Below are positions 53,401 to 61,374 of a stretch of DNA of 64,000 nucleotides, piece after piece. The notes below the pieces were generated by a model. That model worked only from the letters and a program-made list of their open reading frames with translations, was not told where the DNA came from and did no database searches. The position numbers were made by a program, and so were the translations under genes. The DNA is from Chelatococcus sp. YT9 (GTDB lineage: Bacteria > Pseudomonadota > Alphaproteobacteria > Rhizobiales > Beijerinckiaceae), in assembly GCF_018398315.1 (NCBI RefSeq), contig NZ_JAHBRW010000001.1:3046501-3110500 (forward strand), written 5' to 3'. Each line of letters starts with the position of its first letter. Positions within the stretch are counted from its first letter, which is position 1.

Positions 53401-55841
53401 TTGGTACGGATTGGGGCGCGGGCGCTTATCTCGTCGCCTTCGCACACAGGCCGCTCGATGAAGCGGCCAAGCGTATGCCGGGCCGGGCGTTGGGGCTTGC
53501 ATGGTTCTCGGTGGACGCGGCCGCGCGCAGCCTGAACGTCGATCTCGGCGCTCCCGCCGCCATGCGACCCCGCGAGACGCTGCGCCTGCCGATCAAGGTG
53601 GCCGGCGCAGTGGCGGGCGAGAAAGCCTATGTGACGGTGGCGGCTGTCGACGTCGGCATTCTCAATCTTACGCGTTATGCCGCGCCGCGCCCCGGCGATT
53701 ATTTCTTCGGCCAGCGGCAACTCGGCGCTGAGATCCGCGATCTCTACGGCTTCCTGATCGACGGTATGCAGGGCACGCGCGGCGCCATCCGGTCCGGTGG
53801 TGATGGCGGAGCCTCCGAGACCTTCGGTTCGCCGCCCGCGCAGGAGCCGGTCTCCCTCTATTCGGGCGTTGTCGAGGTCGGGGCCGACGGCACGGCCGAG
53901 GTCGCGTTCGATATCCCGGATTTCAACGGCACGCTCCGTGTCATGGCGACGGCCTGGACCAAGAGCCGCGTCGGGCAGGCCAGCGCCGATGTCATCGTGC
54001 GCGATCCCGTCGTGATGGTGGGGACCCTGCCGCGCTTCCTCAACATCGGGGACAACTCGCGTTTTGCCATCGATATCAACAATGTCGAAGGCGAGGCGGG
54101 CGCCTACAAGCTCACCCTCAGCGCGAACGGCCCCGTTGCCATCCCTGCCAGCCAGCGTGAGCGCAGCCTGCAGCTTGCCAAAGGCGCCCGGCAGAGCCTC
54201 TCCATCCCCATCACTGGCGCGAGCGTCGGCATAGCAACGATCGAGGCACGCCTGACAGGCCCCGGTTTCGACGGTCCGCAGACGTTCCGGATCGGTGTGC
54301 AGCCAGGGCGTCCGCCTCTGATCAACAGGACTGTACGGCCGCTGCCCGCGCAGGCATCCGTGCGCCTGACGCCTGACCTGTTCGCGGACCTTCTGCCAGG
54401 CACGGGCCTGGCCTCGATCAGCGTCTCGCCAATGACAGCGCTCGATGTGCCAGCGCTCCTCGCCTCGCTTGATCGCTTCCCTTACGGCTGCACGGAACAA
54501 ACCGTGAGCCGCGCGTTGCCGCTGCTCTATGTCAACGCGCTGTCCGCCGCGAATGCACTGCCGACTGACACGAATCTGGATGAGCGCATACGCACGTCGA
54601 TCGAACGTGTGCTGGCGCGCCAGGATTCAAACGGCTCGTTCGGGCTGTGGGGCGTGGGCGGGGATGACATCTGGCTCGATTCCTACGTCACCGACTTCTT
54701 GACGCGGGCCCGCGAGGGGGGCTTCGTGGTGCCGCAGATCGGTTTCGATCTGGCGCTGGACCGGCTGCGCAACTACGTCGCCAATCAGGACTTTACGAGC
54801 GGTTCTGGCGAAGGCCTTGCCTATGCGGTCTATGTCCTCGCGCGCAATGGCCGCTCAGTGATGGGCGACCTGCGTTATCTCGCGGACGTCCGTATCAAGG
54901 ACTTCGGCTCGCCGCTCGCGCAAAGCCAGATTGCTGCGGCGCTGGCGCTCCTCGGCGATCGTGGACGGGCCCAGACGGCCTTCACGACGGCCGTGTCCGC
55001 GCTCGGCGTTGTGGCCGATAAACCCACCTCGCGTCCGGACTACGGCTCGCGGCTGCGCGACGGCGCGGCTGTCTTGACATTGGCGGCGGAAGCCGGTGCG
55101 CAAGCGCTGGACATCATGGCGGTTGGCCGGGTGGTCGAAGATGCGCGCGCCAAGCGCAGCTATATCTCGACCCAGGAAGAAGCCTGGATGGTGCTGGCAG
55201 CCGAAGCGCTCACCAAGCGTGCCGAAGGCATCCGCCTTGCGGTCAATGGAGCGGCGCATTCCGGCGCGCTATACCGCAACCTCCGCGCGGACGCGCTCGA
55301 GGGCGCGGGCTTCACCGTAGCCAACGCGGGTTCCACCCCCTTGCAGATGGTCGTCAGCGTCGCGGGCAATCCCTCGACCCCGGAGCCGGCCGCGTCCCAG
55401 GGCTATCGGATCGAGCGCAACTATTACAAGCTCGACGGCACCCAGGTGGATGCCACCCGCGTGAACCAGAACGACCGTCTCGTCGTAACGCTCAAGGTGA
55501 CCGAGACGGAAGCCGCCTTCGCGCGTCTTCTGCTCGTCGACTATCTGCCAGCCGGATTTGAGATCGACAATCCCAATCTGGTGGATTCCGGTTCTGTCGC
55601 AGGGCTCGACTGGCTGAAGCGTGACGTGGAGCCGAGCCATACCGAGTATCGCGACGATCGTTTCGTCGCGGCTTTCGACCGGGATGGTAGCAAGGCAGCC
55701 TTCTTCACCGTGGCCTATATGGTGCGTGCGGTGTCGCCAGGCAGCTACATCCATCCGCCCGCCCTCGTCGAGGACATGTACAGGCCAGAGCGGTTCGGGC
55801 GGGGCGATTTCGGCAAAGTCGAGGTTACGGCGGTGCGGTGA
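50478..55841 (+). CDS. Bacterial alpha-2-macroglobulin (YfhM-like)
   Basis: The 1787-residue protein has a Sec signal (cleavage near QAFAQ, about residue 33), a Pro-rich spacer and a TPR-like region at about 95-215. Macroglobulin MG/bait domains follow ('GVYRTGETVYVTALLRDGKGVAAPNLPVTLV'). The 'RFLNIGDNSRFAIDINN' A2M signature precedes the thioester motif 'YGCTEQ' (Cys 1338, Gln 1341), and an alpha/alpha domain and receptor-like C-terminal domain complete it. It is a periplasmic protease trap. The gene overlaps pbpC by 4 bases, the standard pairing that couples defence to peptidoglycan repair. The ATG follows GGGGAGCCTCAT. Confidence 0.93.
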   Translation: MTTSFQDGLGKTGLAGLIVALGLACAPAGQAFAQAAPPSRPVNPPAVTAPAPQPAPAPARKTYNRDDLASSAVRLEAEIKREVAPPATSAPTVPPGAQAPRPPQPDRLRQDAQAALGRGDSVRALALYGNLIALQPNNVAAWLGYSAAAAQAKGANYSENQDYRRRALGAAYAAYQKATTAAQEGTALADLGALFAQYRQWRAAIDTYRSSLASADVPARRSIYDNLVAAHGFRLVDYSTDSDSATPRACFQFSEPLQQGKVDFTPYVAITGAANAAVTGEGNQICVDGLKHGERYAVVIRRGLPSAIDGEVLQKNADYELYVKDRSPQVRFTGRNYVLPRTGQQGIPVVSVNTAKIDIEVLRVGDRSLLPTVRSDDFLSQISRYTADSYADDKGQRVWRGTLDVANTLNKDVITAFPVMEALGNKLEPGVYLMTASASGGPKGDGDYELKATQWFVVSDLGMTAISGNGGMDIMLRSLGSAAPLDGVEVRLLARNNDVLAIEKSDTQGRVRFPAGLARGTGGQAPGLVVASTAAGDYNFLDLGQSPFDLSDRGVKGRRAAGALDAMVFTERGVYRTGETVYVTALLRDGKGVAAPNLPVTLVARRPDGVEYRRSLVADQGEGGRAWSLPILGGAMRGTWRLQAFADPKGQAIGETSFLVEDYVPERIDVTLTPSQKALAAGEPASIAVDARYLYGAPGADLDVSGEVSVTASETPAIPGLEGFTIGLADEEFTAVTTEIEQHFTTNAQGRVVVEVPIGEITAPRPVEAKITLRVGETGGRAVERSVTLPILPEGNVIGARKLFTELAEGGTASFDVVMATPTGERLSGGVQWNLYRLDRDYQWYNNDGRWSYETVTRTRRMADGRVNVAAGSAGRIATPVGWGTYRLELTSTQPDVQPTSVTFSVGWGGEQTADSPDRLDVTLDKAAFNSGDEMTVTMRPRFAGKATVAVVSDHVLEERLVDVTPDGTTVKLPVGTDWGAGAYLVAFAHRPLDEAAKRMPGRALGLAWFSVDAAARSLNVDLGAPAAMRPRETLRLPIKVAGAVAGEKAYVTVAAVDVGILNLTRYAAPRPGDYFFGQRQLGAEIRDLYGFLIDGMQGTRGAIRSGGDGGASETFGSPPAQEPVSLYSGVVEVGADGTAEVAFDIPDFNGTLRVMATAWTKSRVGQASADVIVRDPVVMVGTLPRFLNIGDNSRFAIDINNVEGEAGAYKLTLSANGPVAIPASQRERSLQLAKGARQSLSIPITGASVGIATIEARLTGPGFDGPQTFRIGVQPGRPPLINRTVRPLPAQASVRLTPDLFADLLPGTGLASISVSPMTALDVPALLASLDRFPYGCTEQTVSRALPLLYVNALSAANALPTDTNLDERIRTSIERVLARQDSNGSFGLWGVGGDDIWLDSYVTDFLTRAREGGFVVPQIGFDLALDRLRNYVANQDFTSGSGEGLAYAVYVLARNGRSVMGDLRYLADVRIKDFGSPLAQSQIAAALALLGDRGRAQTAFTTAVSALGVVADKPTSRPDYGSRLRDGAAVLTLAAEAGAQALDIMAVGRVVEDARAKRSYISTQEEAWMVLAAEALTKRAEGIRLAVNGAAHSGALYRNLRADALEGAGFTVANAGSTPLQMVVSVAGNPSTPEPAASQGYRIERNYYKLDGTQVDATRVNQNDRLVVTLKVTETEAAFARLLLVDYLPAGFEIDNPNLVDSGSVAGLDWLKRDVEPSHTEYRDDRFVAAFDRDGSKAAFFTVAYMVRAVSPGSYIHPPALVEDMYRPERFGRGDFGKVEVTAVR

Positions 55842-57943
55842 GCGCCATGCGTCGGCATCTTCGTCCCCTCATCTTTGGCCTCGGCGGCCTCGCGGCTGCC
55901 GGGTTTGTCGCGGGCGCCGCCCTGCTCTGGCATTATGTCGTTGCGCTGGGACCCCTCGATCTGTCGGTCGCGGATCTCAGGTCGACGGAGGTGCGCGATC
56001 GCGACGGCCGCCTGTTGCGGGCTTTCACGACCAAGGAGGGTCGTTGGCGTCTCCCGGTGAAGACCGAGGAGGTCGATCCGCGCTTTTTGGCGTTGCTGAC
56101 GCTTTATGAAGACAAGCGTTTCGAGAGCCACCCCGGCATCGATGGTCTCGCGCTGGTCCGGGCGGTTGGGCAGCTTGTCTGGAACGGCCGGGTCGTGTCC
56201 GGCGCTTCGACATTGACGATGCAGGTCGCACGGCTGCTCGAGCCGCGTGCGGAACGCACGCTCGATGCCAAGTTGAGACAGGCCGTCCGCGCCGTCGAAC
56301 TCGAGCGTCGCTTGGCCAAAAGCGAGATCTTGTCGCTCTATCTCAGCCTTGCGCCCTATGGCGGCAATCTGGAAGGCCTCAGGGCGGCGAGCTTCGCTTA
56401 TTTCGCCAAGGAGCCCAAACGTCTGTCGCTTGCCGAGCGGGCGCTCTTGGTCGCGCTGCCGCAATCACCCGAGACGCGCCGGCCGGATCGCTTCCCGGAG
56501 GCGGCACGTGCGGCTCGTTCGCGTGTGCTGGCCCGCGCGCTGGAAGCGGGGTTCATTTCCGAGGCCGAGGCCGAGGCTGCCGAGCGGGCGCCGATCCCCG
56601 AGACGCGCCAGCCGCTGCCCATGCTTGCGGCCCATGCCGCGGAACAGGCCGTCCGCGACGATCCCGAAGCCAGGACCATTCGCCTCACCATCGACGGCCG
56701 CCTGCAACGCAGCCTCGAGGGCCTGGCGCGCGAGAGCGCCGAGCGCGTCGGCACCGGCGTTTCCGCCGCAATTATCGCCATTGACAATGCGACGGGAGAA
56801 ATCCGCGCGCAGGTTGGCGCGCCCGATTATTTCTCGCGGGACCGCGCCGGTTCCGTGGACGCCACGCTCGCCATACGCTCGCCCGGCTCCGCCCTTAAGC
56901 CCTTCATCTATGCCTTCGCCTTCGACAACGGCATTGCGCATCCGGAGACCGTGCTGGATGACCGTCGTGTCCGCTTCGGAACCTATGCGCCCGAGAATTT
57001 CGATCTCGCCTTCCAGGGAACGGTGACGGCGCGCCGCGCCCTTCAACAATCGCTCAACATGCCGGCGGTGGAATTGCTCGATGTGCTGGGCTCGGTGAAG
57101 TTCCTCGCGCGCTTGCGCAGCGCCGGTGCCGACATCGTCCTGCCTAAGGACGAGACCGGCCCGCCGGGCCTTGCGGTCGCCCTCGGTGGTCTTGGCATCC
57201 GGCTCACCGACATGGCACGTCTCTATGCCGGGCTCGCCCGGGGTGGCGAAATGCCTCCGCTTGTGCGTCGTCTCGACCGGCCGGCGGAGGCACGGCGTGA
57301 CCAGCCGCTGACGACGCCGGTCGCCGCGTGGTATGTCGCCGACATCCTGCGCGGTGCGCCGCCGCCGGACAACGCGGTTCCTGGTCGTATCGCCTTCAAG
57401 ACCGGGACATCCTACGGCTACCGCGATGCCTGGGCCATCGGGTTCGACCGGCTGACCACCATCGCCGTGTGGCTGGGGCGGCCGGACGGGGCCTCCGTAT
57501 CCGGGCTCGTTGCGCGCAGCACCGCGGCGCCCGTCCTGTTCGATGCATTCGCGCGGCTTGATCGTGCGCCGGAGCCGATCCCGGCGCCGCCCAATGTCCT
57601 GTTCGCCTCGACCGCCACGCTACCGCCGCCGCTGCGCCATTTGCGGCAGGACCAGCCGAAGACGATCGCTGCGACCGCGACCGCACCCCTGCGTATTGCT
57701 TATCCGCCTAATGGCGCGCGCGTTGACCTAGGCTTGCGCGCGAATGCCGACGAGGTTTCCGCGCTATCGCTGAAAGCGAGTGGCGGCGTGCTGCCGCTGA
57801 CTTGGCTGGTGAACGGCGCCCCCGTGTCTGAGGCGATCCTGCGACGCCAGACAAGCTGGCAGCCGGATGGGCAAGGCTTCGCGCATGTCTCGGTCATCGA
57901 CGCCAAAGGCGCGAGCGACAGTGTAACGGTGCGGTTGGAGTAA
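55838..57943 (+). CDS. pbpC: Penicillin-binding protein 1C
   Basis: The 701-residue protein has an N-terminal membrane anchor (FGLGGLAAAGFVAGAALLW). A GT51 transglycosylase domain follows ('LYEDKRFESHPGIDG', 'GASTLTMQVARLLEPR'), then a transpeptidase domain with SxxK in 'SPGSALKPFIYAF', SxN in 'QQSLNMPAVE' and KTG in 'FKTGTSYGYRDAWAIG'. A C-terminal BiPBP_C-type domain ends it. All catalytic motifs are intact. The GTG start overlaps the macroglobulin stop. Confidence 0.94.
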   Translation: MSAMRRHLRPLIFGLGGLAAAGFVAGAALLWHYVVALGPLDLSVADLRSTEVRDRDGRLLRAFTTKEGRWRLPVKTEEVDPRFLALLTLYEDKRFESHPGIDGLALVRAVGQLVWNGRVVSGASTLTMQVARLLEPRAERTLDAKLRQAVRAVELERRLAKSEILSLYLSLAPYGGNLEGLRAASFAYFAKEPKRLSLAERALLVALPQSPETRRPDRFPEAARAARSRVLARALEAGFISEAEAEAAERAPIPETRQPLPMLAAHAAEQAVRDDPEARTIRLTIDGRLQRSLEGLARESAERVGTGVSAAIIAIDNATGEIRAQVGAPDYFSRDRAGSVDATLAIRSPGSALKPFIYAFAFDNGIAHPETVLDDRRVRFGTYAPENFDLAFQGTVTARRALQQSLNMPAVELLDVLGSVKFLARLRSAGADIVLPKDETGPPGLAVALGGLGIRLTDMARLYAGLARGGEMPPLVRRLDRPAEARRDQPLTTPVAAWYVADILRGAPPPDNAVPGRIAFKTGTSYGYRDAWAIGFDRLTTIAVWLGRPDGASVSGLVARSTAAPVLFDAFARLDRAPEPIPAPPNVLFASTATLPPPLRHLRQDQPKTIAATATAPLRIAYPPNGARVDLGLRANADEVSALSLKASGGVLPLTWLVNGAPVSEAILRRQTSWQPDGQGFAHVSVIDAKGASDSVTVRLE

Positions 57944-57962
57944 CCACCCGCGCGAACGCCGG

Positions 57963-58592
57963 TTAGCGGTGACGCGGAATGAGCTTTGAGACAGCCTGCT
58001 CGCCCGCATCGCTGCTGGAGCGCAGGCCTTCCGCCACGCCCTCGCGATCGTCGGCGTTCCGGTTCTGGCTCATCTTGCGCTTGCCTTCGATGCGGCTGAT
58101 CGGGAGCCGGAGGCCGACGATCCCCTTAAGCTGCGCCTTGATGAAGGCTTCCGGCGCGTCCGTCACGCTCCAGGGCACGGCGCGACGCTGCTCGTGGAGG
58201 TTCGTGAGGCGCGTGACCGCCTCGAGCAGTCGCGTTTCGTCATCAAAGAACTCGGGCTGTCCGTAGGCGTGCACCGCCACATAGTTCCAGGTCGGCACGA
58301 CTTTGCCGTGCTCCTGCTTCGAGGGATACCAGGAGGGTGTCACATAAGCGTCCGGCCCTGAGAAGATGACGAGCGCTTCACCGCTGGCGGGCAATTTCCA
58401 CTGGGGGTTGGCCTTGGCGAGATGGCCATGAAGCACGCCATATTCCCCTTCGCTCTCATCGAGAATGAGGGGCAGCGGGGTCGCGATCAGGCCCTCGGAG
58501 GTCGCGGTCACGAGCGTAGAGAGGCGGGCCTCCCGCATGATATGGCGCAGTTCCACCGGATCATCTTCACGGAATGCAGGTGGCACGTACAT
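57963..58592 (-). CDS. PaiB-like FMN-binding negative transcriptional regulator
   Basis: The 209-residue protein starts at 'MYVPPAF' (ATG 58592, after GAGGGG). PaiB family phrases are 'HIMREARLSTLVTATSEGL', 'LHGHLAKANPQW', 'IFSGPDAYVTPSWYPSKQEHGKVVPTWNYVAVHAYG' and 'IVGLRLPISRIEGKRKMSQNR'. The split-barrel fold binds FMN; in Bacillus PaiB represses sporulation and protease genes. The DNA-binding role here is unproven. Confidence 0.92.
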   Translation of the reverse strand: MYVPPAFREDDPVELRHIMREARLSTLVTATSEGLIATPLPLILDESEGEYGVLHGHLAKANPQWKLPASGEALVIFSGPDAYVTPSWYPSKQEHGKVVPTWNYVAVHAYGQPEFFDDETRLLEAVTRLTNLHEQRRAVPWSVTDAPEAFIKAQLKGIVGLRLPISRIEGKRKMSQNRNADDREGVAEGLRSSSDAGEQAVSKLIPRHR

Positions 58593-58657
58593 CGGCTTGC
58601 CCCTCGACTGGCTTGTCACCCTTTAAGCACAGCAAATCCGCAACAGACGGACTTGCT

Positions 58658-59521
58658 TCATCTGGCGAACTTGCGCGCACCAGCCACGCACAGGATCACC
58701 GCGATTGTCACCACGAGCATCATCCCGCTCACCGGCTCGTGCAGAAGCGTGGCGGCGAGCGCCAGGCCGAAGAACGGCTGCAGGAGCTGCAACTGGCCTA
58801 CAGCGGCTATGCCGCCCTGCGCCAGTCCTCGATACCAGAAGACGAAGCCGATCAACATGCTGAACAGTGACACATAGGCCAGCCCGAGCCATGCAGGGCC
58901 TTCTATGCCGGACAGGGTCGGTGGCACATAGATGATCGCCAGCACAATCATGATCGGCAGCGACAATGCGAGCGCCCAGGAGATCACCTGCCAGCCGCCG
59001 AGTCTGCGGGATAACTTCGCGCCTTCCGCATAGCCAAGTCCGCAAACGATGATCGCCGCCAGCATGAGCAGATCTCCCACGGGCGAGGCGGCGATGCCCT
59101 GTGTGGCGGCAAAGCCTGCGACAACGGCACTGCCCAAGATCGAGAAAATCCAGAACGCCGGCTTTGGCCGCTCACCCCCTCGGATGACAGCAAAGATCGC
59201 CGTGGCGAGCGGCAGAAGGCCGACGAACACGATCGAATGGGCCGATGTCACATGCTGCAGCGCAAGGGCGGTGAGCAGCGGGAAGCCGACCACGACGCCA
59301 ACGGCGACTATGGCGAGGGAGATCAGATCCTCCCGCGAGGGACGCCGCTCCTTGAAAATGATCAGCAGACAGAGCGCCAGAACGCCAGCGATGGCCGCCC
59401 GGGCAACTGTCAGGAAAACAGGATCGAACTGCATCACCGCCACGCGGGTGGCAGGCAGCGACCCGCTGAAAATCACCACGCCAACGAGCCCATTGATCCA
59501 TCCACGCGCCGTTCGGTCCAT
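58658..59521 (-). CDS. EamA/DMT-family exporter
   Basis: The 287-residue protein has ten transmembrane helices in two EamA repeats ('INGLVGVVIFSGSLPATRVAVMQFDPVFLTVAR' and 'LLMLAAIIVCGLGYAEGAKLSRRLGGWQVISWA'). It likely exports amino acids or related metabolites. It is divergent from a MocR regulator, and paired direct repeats lie between the two genes, so the regulator probably controls it. Confidence 0.9.
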   Translation of the reverse strand: MDRTARGWINGLVGVVIFSGSLPATRVAVMQFDPVFLTVARAAIAGVLALCLLIIFKERRPSREDLISLAIVAVGVVVGFPLLTALALQHVTSAHSIVFVGLLPLATAIFAVIRGGERPKPAFWIFSILGSAVVAGFAATQGIAASPVGDLLMLAAIIVCGLGYAEGAKLSRRLGGWQVISWALALSLPIMIVLAIIYVPPTLSGIEGPAWLGLAYVSLFSMLIGFVFWYRGLAQGGIAAVGQLQLLQPFFGLALAATLLHEPVSGMMLVVTIAVILCVAGARKFAR

Positions 59522-59583
59522 CCTGAACTCTCTCGATTACCGGACCCTTATCGGTTCTCGGCACTGGCGCCGCCAGCGACAAT

Positions 59584-59628
59584 CCAGTACGGTTTGGACA
59601 AACTGTTATGGCAGGAGACCCAGTACGG
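59584..59628 (+). promoter_or_regulatory. Direct repeats in MocR/EamA divergent region
   Basis: CCAGTACGG occurs at 59584-59592 and 59620-59628, 36 bases apart in the same orientation, and both are followed by a GGAC-type extension. MocR-family regulators bind direct repeats. If the regulator starts at ATG 59629, both lie in its promoter region. Confidence 0.5.
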
Positions 59629-61038
59629 ATGGACGAGCGCGCAGCAGGGCTCACGCGGGTGGCAATGGTGATGGCGACGATCCGGCAGCGCATCGCCGCA
59701 CGCAGCTTGACACCGGGCGCGAAGTTGCCCTCGATCCGGGGACTTGCGGGAACATTGAAGGTCTCAGCGTCGACAGTTGTTGATGCCTACGAGCGCCTGG
59801 TGGCCGAGGGTGTGATCCACCCAAGGCCTGGGTCAGGCTTCTATGTCGCTAGCCAGACGGCGCCGCTATCCCTTGCTGAAATCGGCCCGAAGCTTGACCG
59901 CGCAGTCGATCCCTTCTGGATTTCAAGGCAGTCGCTCGAAGCGGGGGGCGACGGTCTCACGCCGGGCTGCGGGTGGCTCCCGCCAGCGTGGCTTCCCGAG
60001 GAGAGCCTCAGGCGCGCCCTGCGCTCGCTCTCCCGCGCGGAGAATACGGCCTTGGCCGATTACAGTCCGCCGCTTGGCCTCAAGCCGCTGCGCCAGCTGA
60101 TTGTGCGTCGCATGGCAGAGCACGGCATAGAGGCCTCTCCGGACCAGGTCATGCTGGCTGATTCCGGGACCCAGGCGATCGATCTCTTATGTCGCTTCCT
60201 CATTGAACCAGGCGATACGGTGCTGGTCGATGACCCCTGCTACTTCAACTTCCATGCGCTCTTGCGGGCGCACCGGGCGCGGATTGTCAGCGTGCCCTAT
60301 ACGCCCTTGGGCCCGGATATCGAACTCTTCGCCCAGGCGCTCGCCGAGCACCGGCCGCGGCTCTACATCACCAATTCGGCGATCCATAATCCGACGGGCG
60401 CCATGCTGTCGCCCATGGTCGCCCACAAGGTGTTGAAGCTCGCTGATCAATTCGCTTTGACAATCATCGAGGATGACATCTTCGCCGATTTCGAGCATAC
60501 GCCAGCACCGCGCCTTGCGGCCTTCGACGGGCTGGACCGCGTTATCCATATCGGCAGTTTCTCAAAGACGCTGTCCGCATCGGCACGGTGCGGCTTTGTC
60601 GCGACACGACGAGACTGGATCGAGGGTTTGACCGATCTCAAGATTGCCACGTCGTTCGGCGGCGGGCGGCTCAATGCCGAATTGGTTCTGCGCGTTTTGA
60701 GCGATGGCAGCTATCGCAAGCATGTGGAAGGCCTGCGTAGCCGCCTCGCAAGGGCGAGGTTCGAGGTTGCGACGAAACTGAGAGAACTCGACATCATCCC
60801 GTGGATAGAACCGCAAGCCGGCATGTTCCTATGGGCGCGTTTGCCGGAGGGCCTGGACGCGGCCGAGGTCGCGCGCGCGGCCCTGGCGAGGAATGTCGTG
60901 CTGGCACCGGGGAACGCGTTCAGCCTGTCGCAATCCGCGACCGGATTCCTGAGGTTCAACGTCTCGCAGACGCGGGACGACCGCATCTTCGCCGTCTTGC
61001 GCGGCGTCCTCACGGAGCCCCGGGGTGGAGGTGCTTAG
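59608..61038 (+). CDS. MocR-family GntR-HTH/aminotransferase regulator
   Basis: The 476-residue protein has an N-terminal GntR winged helix ('RQRIAARSLTPGAKLPSIRGLAGTLKVSASTVVDAYERLVAEGVIHPRPGSGFYV') joined to an aspartate-aminotransferase-like domain. The PLP lysine is in 'IGSFSKTLSASARCGF', with 'YITNSAIHNPTGAML' and 'IIEDDIFADFEH' before it. The start is uncertain: ATG 59608 or, with AGGAG upstream, ATG 59629. It is inferred to sense PLP or an amino compound and control the divergent EamA exporter. Confidence 0.92.
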   Translation: MAGDPVRMDERAAGLTRVAMVMATIRQRIAARSLTPGAKLPSIRGLAGTLKVSASTVVDAYERLVAEGVIHPRPGSGFYVASQTAPLSLAEIGPKLDRAVDPFWISRQSLEAGGDGLTPGCGWLPPAWLPEESLRRALRSLSRAENTALADYSPPLGLKPLRQLIVRRMAEHGIEASPDQVMLADSGTQAIDLLCRFLIEPGDTVLVDDPCYFNFHALLRAHRARIVSVPYTPLGPDIELFAQALAEHRPRLYITNSAIHNPTGAMLSPMVAHKVLKLADQFALTIIEDDIFADFEHTPAPRLAAFDGLDRVIHIGSFSKTLSASARCGFVATRRDWIEGLTDLKIATSFGGGRLNAELVLRVLSDGSYRKHVEGLRSRLARARFEVATKLRELDIIPWIEPQAGMFLWARLPEGLDAAEVARAALARNVVLAPGNAFSLSQSATGFLRFNVSQTRDDRIFAVLRGVLTEPRGGGA

Positions 61039-61374
61039 CCCAAGCCAATTCCGCTCTTATTGAAGCGGTGAACTCTACCGTCATTGGCCGGGCTTGCCCG
61101 GCCATCCCGATCAGTGGGTCTCGGTCTTTCCGATCGGGATCCCCGGCATATAGGGCCGGGAATGACACGAGGGAGCCGTCGCGTTCTTCCTCCCCGCAGG
61201 GAGGGTGGCCTCGCGCGAGCGAGACCGGGTGGAGGCGCGGCAGGAGACCGTGTCCCCTGGCAGCACGCGTTGCCTTCTTCCGTCGGGACGGGTCAGGTGG
61301 ACCCAACCCGGCGCGTGCGGCGCCACCCTCCCTGAGAGGGAGAGATCGGCGCGCCAATCGATCGGCGTAGTGCT
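61039..61374. repeat. REP-like palindromic intergenic repeats
   Basis: The gene-free 336 bases contain nested palindromes. GGCCGGGC/GCCCGGCC lies at 61086-61103, and ATCCCGATC/GATCGGGAT at 61104-61112 with 61132-61140. An outer CCGG-rich arm ends in 'GGGCCGGGAATGAC'. A second CTCCC/GGGAG-type element with a GCTCGCG-rich core occupies 61185-61350. The style matches dispersed palindromic repeats common in Hyphomicrobiales genomes. Confidence 0.5.

Noticed and set aside
52071-54500. Very long minus-strand open frame (809 codons) opposite the macroglobulin gene
   Set aside because: Antisense shadow of a GC-rich gene; the plus strand has clear domain motifs and this frame has none.
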